From positions 1 through 17,188 of the forward strand of contig JAKQNL010000201.1 of the NCBI GenBank assembly GCA_029565815.1: DNA of 17,188 nucleotides, read 5' to 3'. Positions 7,157 to 13,364 of this stretch are shown piece by piece (positions within the stretch are counted from its first letter, which is position 1; each line of letters opens with the position of its first letter). Both the position numbers and the translations under genes were made by a program. This stretch comes from Spirochaetota bacterium (GTDB lineage Bacteria; Spirochaetota; Spirochaetia; Treponematales; UBA12059). The notes beneath the pieces were generated by a model. That model made no database searches and was not told the DNA's origin. It saw only the letters and a program-made list of their open reading frames with translations.

Positions 7157-8065
7157 TTGTTCGCAACCGTGTATGCCGCGGTTTTAGCCGCTGTTTCGTT
7201 CTACGTTATCCTGCCCCTCATAGGCGGCGTGGTCGTACGCATGCAGTGGCGATCCTTCAGGGCAGCCATCATGCGCGCTGCTGTGTGGCCGGAACTCAAA
7301 CCGGATAGCCCGGACGGATCGACAGTCCAGATGAACGGTGCGGTGGACGCTCTGGAGGGCAAAGACCTTTTGTGGGTCCGTTCGGATACAAGCACCGCGC
7401 TTATTCCGCTGGCAAGCGTTCCGATATATCTGTTATTGGGAAATAACGCCATTGCCGACAGCGAGCACATGGAACGACAAATGTGGAAATCCATGCGCTC
7501 CATCAGCCCGTGGGCCGGAGCGTTTATAGCAGGCAGGCTGCAGACACAATCCGGCCGGAAAACCTTTGCTGTGCAAAATCCGCAGCCCTTGCTTATTCTG
7601 CATGATAACAAGCAACCGCTGGTTCACCAGCAGCAAGGCGTCACGCGGAGCACGCTCTTGGAAACAGCGATACGCCGCGGCCGACACTCCAACGAGTATT
7701 GGAATCCGCTTACGCAAATTGCGCTGGCATCTGGCCTGGTTGTGATGAGCGGCATTGTCTCCGCAAGCCTGTCGGCAAACACACCGGTACTCGCAAAAGC
7801 CGTAGTGCTTACCGCAGCACTTTCACCGCTTTTGCCGCTACTGCCGCCGGGAGTGTTCCTATTCTTCGCTTATCGTTTCTACTGGAGACGGGGCAGGGAA
7901 TGCCGCGCCCGGCGGGATGTCGCACTGTTTAGGGGCAAACTGCGCAGCCACCGGGCATGGACTCGGCTATCGGCACTGTGGACGGGGGTTTCAGTCCTCT
8001 GCTTTGTCGGAGGTTTTACCGTCAACGCCTGCCTGATATTCATCGTCCTGTCCAGAATACTCTGA
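7157..8065 (+). CDS. membrane protein of unknown function
   Basis: The family is not recognised. The start is a TTG at 7157 behind a perfect GGAGG at 5 nt, giving 302 residues. There is an N-terminal membrane helix (about 4-27) and then a soluble part of about 150 residues. That part includes a beta-rich stretch around ALEGKDLLWVRSDTSTALIP (66-85) and a basic segment near 170. It is followed by three hydrophobic segments (about 184-207, 213-240 and 275-299), so the middle part faces one side of the membrane. It is divergent from the hydrolase-apbE operon, with only 49 bp between starts. Its last 75 bp, coding for the final helix, overlap the 3' end of the convergent RNA-binding gene. It may be a spirochaete-restricted protein, but that needs a homology search. 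Confidence 0.75.
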   Translation: MFATVYAAVLAAVSFYVILPLIGGVVVRMQWRSFRAAIMRAAVWPELKPDSPDGSTVQMNGAVDALEGKDLLWVRSDTSTALIPLASVPIYLLLGNNAIADSEHMERQMWKSMRSISPWAGAFIAGRLQTQSGRKTFAVQNPQPLLILHDNKQPLVHQQQGVTRSTLLETAIRRGRHSNEYWNPLTQIALASGLVVMSGIVSASLSANTPVLAKAVVLTAALSPLLPLLPPGVFLFFAYRFYWRRGRECRARRDVALFRGKLRSHRAWTRLSALWTGVSVLCFVGGFTVNACLIFIVLSRIL

Positions 8066-8695
8066 AGCGCCCGGCGTCGACTCGCTGCTTTCTGCCGCAA
8101 GTTCGCCCTTTTTCCTGGCCCGGTTTGCCACCAAAGAGCGGCCCTTGAACTCGAAACCGGTCAGCGCAGCTATGGCCGCATCCTCTGCTTCCGGCGCAAC
8201 CTCGATGAACGAATAGTTGTCCATGGTGCGCACATCGCCTACCAGGCTTGCGCCTACCCCGGGAGCGTCTTCCAGGAGGCCTATCGCAATGCGAGCGTAA
8301 AAACGCTGCCGGCGGCCTGCATTCACAAAAAGCACAACGCCTTCGCCGCGGTAACGGTTGTGCCGTGTCTTTGGCTCTTTGGCTTCGGGCGGCATTTCTT
8401 TCGCTTCGGCTTTGGGCTGGCGCTCTCTGGATTGCTCCTGCGCTTTCTTCCGGCTTGCCACAGGCTGATCTTTTTTCCGCTTGTCCCCACCCATACCGGC
8501 GCCGGACTCCAGGCGCTGAAGGAGACGGGCTGCCACATAGGCGCGCAAATGGAGCGGCACCCGCTTGCGAAACAGCTGGCGGTATCGGTTGAGTACCGAT
8601 ACATCCGGACAGGAGCGAACCTCATCCAGGGACAGATCTATCAAGCGCGAAAGGACCTGTTCGTCGAACGAAGGGTTTTCTTTACCATTGTACAC
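7991..8695 (-). CDS. protein with a stand-alone DbpA-type RNA-binding domain
   Basis: This is a 234-residue soluble protein. The N-terminal part (1-65) is helical. Residues about 70-115 are a highly charged Lys/Glu/Pro/Ala linker. Residues about 118-193 match the RRM-like DbpA RNA-binding domain found at the C-terminus of DEAD-box helicases: VVLFVNAGRRQRFYARIAIG, then VGDVRTMDNYSFIEVAPE, then GFEFKGRSLVANRA. An acidic tail of about 35 residues ends the protein. No helicase motif is present, so it may be an RNA chaperone or a partner of a separately encoded helicase (inference). The start is GTG at 8695 with AGGAG 6 nt upstream. The acidic tail is coded opposite the last helix of the convergent membrane protein. 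Confidence 0.8.
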   Translation of the reverse strand: MYNGKENPSFDEQVLSRLIDLSLDEVRSCPDVSVLNRYRQLFRKRVPLHLRAYVAARLLQRLESGAGMGGDKRKKDQPVASRKKAQEQSRERQPKAEAKEMPPEAKEPKTRHNRYRGEGVVLFVNAGRRQRFYARIAIGLLEDAPGVGASLVGDVRTMDNYSFIEVAPEAEDAAIAALTGFEFKGRSLVANRARKKGELAAESSESTPGASEYSGQDDEYQAGVDGKTSDKAED

Positions 8696-8764
8696 AAGGA
8701 TCTCCTACTACCAAAAACGGGATTTAGATGTTCCCAAAAAGCTTAGGGGCTCCATACCCTAGCC

Positions 8765-8793
8765 ATTACAGCAAAAAAAACGCTTTGTCTCAA
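8765..8793 (-). promoter_or_regulatory. sigma70-type promoter of the RNA-binding protein gene
   Basis: On the minus strand, TTGAGA (8793-8788) and TGTAAT (8770-8765) are 17 bp apart, and the spacer contains a run of eight T. This predicts a leader of about 60 nt before the GTG at 8695. A weak hairpin (8741-8763) followed by T5 on the minus strand overlaps the predicted start site. Confidence 0.5.
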
Positions 8794-8806
8794 GGGTAGC
8801 CAAGGC

Positions 8807-8835
8807 TTGCGGATGCGCTAGCCCTCCGGTACAGT
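8807..8835 (+). promoter_or_regulatory. sigma70-type promoter of the secreted protein-aroDE-era cluster
   Basis: TTGCGG (8807-8812) and TACAGT (8830-8835) are separated by 17 bp. The -10 ends 6 nt before the ATG at 8842, so the predicted start site is the A of that ATG. Confidence 0.45.
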
Positions 8836-8841
8836 ACAGGT

Positions 8842-9291
8842 ATGCGAATGAAGCTCTTAACGGCGCTGTTGCTGGTTTCCGTACACGCATCTGCCCAAGC
8901 GGCAGTTGCCGATCCGTCAGCACTGCTTGGCCTGACCCTTGCCGACGCGTACGAACAACTTGGCGTGCCAGCCCGCGTGTACAGCCTGCGCGGTCCGGAA
9001 GCAGGGCAGGACGACGTGGTATTCGAGTTTACACAGGGTATAGCTCTGTTTTTTTATATGGATAGGGTATGGCAGGTGCGCATTGCCCAGCCATACGCGC
9101 AGCCGGTTATGGGCTTTTTTGTCGGTTCCAGCCCAGACCGCGCCGTCAGTGTTTTGGGAATTCCGTCACGCTCGGAGGCATCAGCCTGGGAGTGGGCCCT
9201 GCCCGCTTCGTCATACCCGGTGCTCCTACGCGCCCTTGCTGGCCCCGATGGCATGATAGCCGAGATCTATGTATACCGCGGCGATTTCTAA
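8842..9291 (+). CDS. small secreted or periplasmic protein with two similar halves
   Basis: This 149-residue protein has a Sec signal peptide (MRMKLLTALLLVSVHASAQA, cleavage near residues 20-22). The mature part seems to contain two related halves. The first is LLGLTLADAYEQLGVPARV followed by a beta-rich stretch ending FFYMDRVWQVRI. The second is FVGSSPDRAVSVLGIPSRS followed by WEWALPASSYPVLLRAL and IAEIYVYRGDF. The G-x-(S/T)-x3-(A/V)-x3-LG-(V/I)-P-x-R pattern recalls BamE/SmpA-like small domains, but this is only a resemblance. The function is unknown. The ATG at 8848 is an alternative start, with AGG 7 nt upstream. aroDE follows 17 bp downstream, probably in the same transcript. Confidence 0.75.
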   Translation: MRMKLLTALLLVSVHASAQAAVADPSALLGLTLADAYEQLGVPARVYSLRGPEAGQDDVVFEFTQGIALFFYMDRVWQVRIAQPYAQPVMGFFVGSSPDRAVSVLGIPSRSEASAWEWALPASSYPVLLRALAGPDGMIAEIYVYRGDF

Positions 9292-9308
9292 GCGAGCAAA
9301 GGACTACC

Positions 9309-10811
9309 GTGGCTAAAACCTGTCTGTGTCTTACCGGTAAAACCATAGCGCAAAACCTAAACGCCCTGGAGCACTACAGAAACCGCATAGACATGTGCGA
9401 GCTGCGGGTGGATTTTCTGGAAGCCCAGGAGCAGTTCCTGATACGCTCGTTTCCGGAAAAAGCCGGCATGCCGGTCATTCTAACCGTTCGCAGGCGCACG
9501 GACGGAGGGCGCTTTGACTCTGGCGAAGGCGTACGCCTGGTAATCCTAGCCAAAGGACTAGCTTACGCCGACGTGGAACGCAGGAAGAATTTCGCATACG
9601 TGGATATAGAACACGATTTGCATATCCAGGCTATAGAAGAAGCAGCCCGCACCTTCGGAACCCGCATCATACGGTCCATTCACTGCCTCAACGGCTTGCC
9701 CGCGAATTTGCCAGCCGTGTGGGATGATTTGTCGTCCCGCCAGGGGGAAATCCCCAAACTGTCTGTTCAAACCAAGGGCATTGGGGACGCGGAAACGCTA
9801 TTCCGCTTTTTCTCCGCACGGCCCCATGAGGAAGAGCGCATCATAACCGGCATGGGCGATTACGGTTTTTGCACCCGCATTCTGTCGGATTGGATGGGTA
9901 GCGCCATACGCTACCACAGCGCGGCCAAAGCAGGGTTTGAGCCGGCGGCTCCCGGCCAGCTGGATCCATTTACGATGGCTGAAGTGTACCGGGGCAGCGA
10001 GCCAAAACCCGGCTGGTACCTGTACGGGCTTTTAGGCGGTCCTGCCGTCATAGGATCGCTGTCGCCTGGTCTGCACAATGCAGGCTTTTCCCGCATCGGA
10101 CTGCCATCGCTGTACCTGCCGTTTCCGGCCGACGACCTGGACGCATTCCTCCGGCTTGCCGAGCTCTTGCCCCTAAAGGGCTTTTCGGTGACTGTCCCCA
10201 TGAAGGAACGCATTTTGGCCCGGCTTGCGGAACGCTCACCGGAGGTAGACGAGATAGGCGCGTGCAACACGGCGGTGCGCACTGCCATAGGATGGTCGGG
10301 CTACAACACGGACGCCGTAGGATTTAGGAAGTCCGTGCTGGAGTTTATGGGCACTTCGAGCCTGCGCGGCGTTAAAGCATGCATTATAGGCGCAGGCGGC
10401 GCAGCACGGGCTGTCGCATACGCGCTACACGAACTGGGCGCGAAGGCTTGCGTGATAAACCGCAACATGAGTAAGGCAAAACGGCTAGCCGAACACTATG
10501 CTATGCCCTGGGCCGGCATGGCCGAGAAGGCTGTGGACCTTTTGGAGCGGCACAACGAACTTATTGTGCAGACCACCAGCGTCGGCATGGAAGGCGGCCC
10601 GCCGGGCGACCCCATAGACTGGTACGAGTTTACCGGCAGCGAAGCTTTGTTCGAAACCATTTACAACCCAGCGGAAACGCCCTTGCTCAAACGGGCACGG
10701 GAAGCCGGGTGCAAGGCAACCAACGGCCTGGGCATGCTGCACGCCCAGGCGGCGGCCCAGTTCCGCCTGTTTACCGGCATGGAATATCCTGCCGCCAGCA
10801 GTCAATCTTAA
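9309..10811 (+). CDS. aroDE: bifunctional 3-dehydroquinate dehydratase/shikimate dehydrogenase (AroDE)
   Basis: This 500-residue fusion catalyses steps 3 and 4 of the shikimate pathway in the cytoplasm. Residues 1 to about 215 are a type I dehydroquinase: ELRVDFLE (31-38), catalytic H125 (RSIHCL) and Schiff-base K150 (IPKLSV). Residues about 236-500 are shikimate dehydrogenase: substrate motif GSLSPGLHNAGF (249-260), catalytic K299 in FSVTVPMKE, GACNTA (317-322), D335 in GYNTDAVG, the NADP loop GAGGAARA (361-368), and the C-terminal NGLGMLHAQAAAQF. Every expected active-site residue is present. The GTG at 9309 is chosen over the longer open frame because AAAGGA lies 5 nt upstream and the protein then starts at the first dehydroquinase strand. 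AroD-AroE fusions are known in chlamydiae and plants. Era follows after 9 bp. Confidence 0.95.
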   Translation: MAKTCLCLTGKTIAQNLNALEHYRNRIDMCELRVDFLEAQEQFLIRSFPEKAGMPVILTVRRRTDGGRFDSGEGVRLVILAKGLAYADVERRKNFAYVDIEHDLHIQAIEEAARTFGTRIIRSIHCLNGLPANLPAVWDDLSSRQGEIPKLSVQTKGIGDAETLFRFFSARPHEEERIITGMGDYGFCTRILSDWMGSAIRYHSAAKAGFEPAAPGQLDPFTMAEVYRGSEPKPGWYLYGLLGGPAVIGSLSPGLHNAGFSRIGLPSLYLPFPADDLDAFLRLAELLPLKGFSVTVPMKERILARLAERSPEVDEIGACNTAVRTAIGWSGYNTDAVGFRKSVLEFMGTSSLRGVKACIIGAGGAARAVAYALHELGAKACVINRNMSKAKRLAEHYAMPWAGMAEKAVDLLERHNELIVQTTSVGMEGGPPGDPIDWYEFTGSEALFETIYNPAETPLLKRAREAGCKATNGLGMLHAQAAAQFRLFTGMEYPAASSQS

Positions 10812-10820
10812 GGAGCAAAC

Positions 10821-11735
10821 GTGTCCGATCAAGAAAACCCGCCCGCGGGCGCAGCATCATTGCACAGGGCGGCCTTCATCGCGGTGGTCGGTAGGCCATC
10901 TGCCGGCAAATCTACCCTGGTTAACCGGATATGCGGCCACAAGGTAGCCATCGTGTCCCCGGTGCCGCAAACCACCCGGAACACGGTACGTGGCATACTG
11001 AACCGCGACAACTGCCAGCTGGTATTCATGGATACGCCGGGCATCCACGATTCGGAAAAATCCATGAACCGCAAACTCAAGGATGTCGCTTCTCGGGCCC
11101 TGTCCGATGCAGACCTGGTCCTGTATGTGGTGGATTCCACCCGCGCTCCGGGCAAGGAAGAGGAAGCGATAGCAGGCCTCCTTAAACGCTTCCGTGAAAA
11201 AACCTTTGCATGCGTTAATAAAACCGATGCACGGGAATCCGATCCTGCACGAGCCCGCGTGTTCCTGTCGGAAAAGCTGCCCGGGCTGAACGCATTCGAT
11301 CTGTCAGCAGAAACTGGCTCTGGGGTAGATGCGCTGGTTTCTGCGCTCATAACCAATGCGCCTCCAGGCCCGGAATACTATCCGCCGGAATACTACACGG
11401 ATCAAGAGCCGGTGTTCCGCATCGCCGAGGTGATACGCGAAAAGGTATTCCTACACACCAAGGACGAAGTGCCCCATGCGGTCTATGTCGACTATACGTC
11501 GCACCACATGCTGCCGGACGGAACCTTGGTCTACGAAGGCGACCTGGTGGTTGAACGCGAAACCCAAAAAGGCATACTCATAGGCAAGGGTGGCGCAATG
11601 ATACAGCAGCTACGCCAAGAAGCCGAACGCGATCTGGAGGAGATATTCCCCTACCCTGTGCGGCTATCCATAAAGGTTAGGGTGGATCCAAACTGGAAGC
11701 GCAATGATGCTCTCCTCAAACGGCTTATCCAGTAG
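10821..11735 (+). CDS. era: GTPase Era
   Basis: This 304-residue protein is the KH-domain GTPase that binds the 3' end of 16S rRNA and helps 30S maturation. The G motifs are in order: G1 GRPSAGKS (24-31, a variant of the usual GRPNVGKS), G2 in TTRNTVRG (51-58), G3 DTPG (71-74), G4 NKTD (133-136) and G5 SAE (162-164). The C-terminal KH domain has the GKGG loop (255-258) and the Era-type ending VRVDPNWKR. A hydrophilic N-terminal extension of about 16 residues precedes the G domain. The start GTG has AAGGAG at 5 nt, and this SD overlaps the aroDE stop. The next gene starts 2 bp after the stop. Confidence 0.97.
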   Translation: MSDQENPPAGAASLHRAAFIAVVGRPSAGKSTLVNRICGHKVAIVSPVPQTTRNTVRGILNRDNCQLVFMDTPGIHDSEKSMNRKLKDVASRALSDADLVLYVVDSTRAPGKEEEAIAGLLKRFREKTFACVNKTDARESDPARARVFLSEKLPGLNAFDLSAETGSGVDALVSALITNAPPGPEYYPPEYYTDQEPVFRIAEVIREKVFLHTKDEVPHAVYVDYTSHHMLPDGTLVYEGDLVVERETQKGILIGKGGAMIQQLRQEAERDLEEIFPYPVRLSIKVRVDPNWKRNDALLKRLIQ

Positions 11736-11737
11736 GC

Positions 11738-12658
11738 ATGGCAAACCGATTCCTGGCCCTGATGGACAAACGGGGCCAGCGCTCGTTGGAACTGCTCAAG
11801 CGACTGTACCGAGCCGCCAGTAAGCGCGTCCATCCGGATGCAGCCGCCGGGGCAAACCCAGACGGCCAGCCGGCTGCGGACAAGAGCTCTGCTTCGTTTC
11901 TGGTAATTAGGCAGGAATACGAGGAAGCTCTGGCTATCCTGAATGCGGAAACGGCACAGCCCTGGAACCCGGGCAGCTGGACTCAGGGCAGCCAACAATC
12001 CGGCCAAAAACCGCCAGTGCGGCACAGCGCGCGAAGCGGCGGCGCACGAAGCGGCGGCACCAAAGCCGGCACAACGCATACAATGGCACAAGCGGAAGCC
12101 GGTCAAGCAAACCGAGATCATGCAGGCAATAACGCCCGCGCCAGTGCCGATACGCACGCGTCTACCCGCACAGCTGCCCACGCGCAGGTGCACGCGCAGG
12201 AACCGGAAACGTTGCGGGCGTTCCGCGAGGCTTGTGCCCAGCTAGGATCAGACATACGAGCCTGGGACCACGATCCATACCGCTGGAAACCGTCTGCCCA
12301 AACGGTAACGGAACTGCTCCTCCTTGCACATGCCCTGACGCCAGGCAGACTGGAAACGGAACGCGCGTGTCTGGAAACCGTTTTGGCAGCACTTCTGGCG
12401 CGGCGGGCAGAGCTTGCCCGCTATCCAGGCATCATGACTCGATACGCCATGCTGTACCGCGCGTTTTCTGCCTGGTCATTGTGGCGAAACGGCGGCGATG
12501 CCGTGGACCACAGCGCATGCCGCACGCAGCTTGTGGACCTGGAAAACCCTACCGTTACCCTGGTGCGCGCAAGCGCGATACAGGACGTTACCGACGCATT
12601 CCCCGGCGCCGCCAGCTTCCTGCGCATTGCATGGGCAATACCAGGCAACGAGCTGTAA
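11738..12658 (+). CDS. J-domain-like (HPD) protein of unknown function
   Basis: This 306-residue protein is not assigned to a named family. The N-terminal 70 residues resemble a DnaJ J-domain: LELLKRLYRAASKRVHPD with the HPD tripeptide at 32-34, then a helix FLVIRQEYEEALAILN (54-69), as in helices II and III. A Gly/Ser/Ala/His-rich low-complexity linker follows (about 73-155, including a tandem ARSGG repeat), then a helical C-terminal domain (about 156-306) that I do not recognise. A co-chaperone that stimulates a DnaK is the simplest idea (inference). It starts 2 bp after era with only a weak SD (TAGG), so translation is probably coupled to era. Confidence 0.75.
   Translation: MANRFLALMDKRGQRSLELLKRLYRAASKRVHPDAAAGANPDGQPAADKSSASFLVIRQEYEEALAILNAETAQPWNPGSWTQGSQQSGQKPPVRHSARSGGARSGGTKAGTTHTMAQAEAGQANRDHAGNNARASADTHASTRTAAHAQVHAQEPETLRAFREACAQLGSDIRAWDHDPYRWKPSAQTVTELLLLAHALTPGRLETERACLETVLAALLARRAELARYPGIMTRYAMLYRAFSAWSLWRNGGDAVDHSACRTQLVDLENPTVTLVRASAIQDVTDAFPGAASFLRIAWAIPGNEL
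12029..12058 (+). repeat. tandem 15-bp duplication in the J-like gene
   Basis: Units GCGCGAAGCGGCGGC (12029-12043) and GCACGAAGCGGCGGC (12044-12058) differ at one base. They are in frame and encode ARSGG twice in the flexible linker. This looks like a recent slippage duplication. Confidence 0.8.
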
Positions 12659-12665
12659 ACTAAAT

Positions 12666-12703
12666 CGCGCCGCCCATCAAAGGGCTAGCGCGTTTACCTT
12701 TTT
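12666..12703 (+). terminator. probable terminator shared by the era cluster and pth
   Basis: CGCGC (12666-12670) pairs with GCGCG (12688-12692), and GCCC (12672-12675) pairs with GGGC (12682-12685), around the loop ATCAAA. On the plus strand it is followed by TTTACCTTTTT. On the minus strand it is followed by the A/T-rich ATTTAGTTTA. It lies between, and partly within, the convergent 3' ends. Confidence 0.5.
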
Positions 12704-13255
12704 GTAGCTATCGACAGCCTGGCCACAACCGTCTTTTAGTATCAAATCCAGCGCGCTCTGGGCACAGGGAAACACCGAGCACGCAAGCTTTTCACGCTCG
12801 TCCGCAGAAAAATCCGACAGCACATACGCAGATATATCGTCGTGGTTTGGCCGCCCTATGCCAAAACGCAAGCGAAAAAAATCCGGCGTGCCAAAGCGTT
12901 CTTTCATGGAGCGTAAGCCGTTGTGCCCGCCTAAGCCGCCGCCTTCCTTTACGCTAAAAAACCCGAAAGGAAGCTCCAGTTCGTCGTGCACAACCAGAAT
13001 TTCCTTTGGCTCGATTTTATAGAATTTTGCAAGCTCGGCAGCGCTGTCGCCGGACAGGTTCATGTAGGTTTCAGGCATGAGAAACCACATGCGGCCAGCT
13101 GGGTTTTCTACAGCTGCCCAGCGGCCCTTGAAACCGCGCTGCCAGGACAGTGACGCATAGAGCGGCAGGCTTTCCAGAAATTGCCAGGCTACGTTATGCC
13201 GGTTGCCTTTATATTCCCGCCCGTAATTGCCCAAAAACACGCATAGTTTTATCAC
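12677..13255 (-). CDS. pth: peptidyl-tRNA hydrolase
   Basis: This 192-residue Pth releases peptides from peptidyl-tRNAs that drop off the ribosome. Family motifs are visible: FLGNYGREYKGNRHNVAW with catalytic His in NRHN, MPETYMNLSG, VVHDELELPFG with catalytic Asp, GGGLGGHNGLRSM, and FRLRFGIGRP. The usual first glycine motif GLGNPG reads FLGNYG. The start is taken as the GTG at 13255, which gives the standard N-terminus (IKLCVFLGN). GGAAAGGG lies upstream with a rather long 11-nt spacing, and a longer start at ATG 13303 would overlap the promoter. It is divergent from the pyrophosphatase gene. Confidence 0.94.
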   Translation of the reverse strand: MIKLCVFLGNYGREYKGNRHNVAWQFLESLPLYASLSWQRGFKGRWAAVENPAGRMWFLMPETYMNLSGDSAAELAKFYKIEPKEILVVHDELELPFGFFSVKEGGGLGGHNGLRSMKERFGTPDFFRLRFGIGRPNHDDISAYVLSDFSADEREKLACSVFPCAQSALDLILKDGCGQAVDSYKKVNALAL

Positions 13256-13288
13256 TGCCGCACCGACCCTTTCCGTTCCCGTCTGCGG

Positions 13289-13317
13289 ATAGTACAATGC
13301 CAATCCTGCGGATGCAA
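13289..13317 (-). promoter_or_regulatory. pth promoter, overlapping a divergent -10
   Basis: On the minus strand, TTGCAT (13317-13312) and TACTAT (13294-13289) are 17 bp apart. The predicted start is near 13282, giving a short leader before the GTG at 13255. Confidence 0.5.
13293..13298 (+). promoter_or_regulatory. candidate -10 box of the pyrophosphatase gene
   Basis: TACAAT at 13293-13298 is a good -10, but its -35 (TTTCCG at 13270-13275, 17 bp spacing) is weak. It overlaps the opposing pth -10 by two bases. It would give a leader of about 60 nt before the TTG at 13365. Confidence 0.4.
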
Positions 13318-13364
13318 CAATGCGTCAACTCTACGACAGAACCGCACGTTTTTTGGAGGATAGT

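Noticed and set aside
8741..8766. Hairpin followed by T5 on the minus strand, considered as an attenuator of the RNA-binding gene
   Set aside because: The predicted start site of the only good promoter (near 8758) lies inside the hairpin's 5' arm, so the full hairpin would not be transcribed from it.
9069..9308. N-terminal extension of AroDE
   Set aside because: It overlaps the secreted-protein gene in another frame, has no dehydroquinase similarity, and a strong SD precedes the GTG at 9309.
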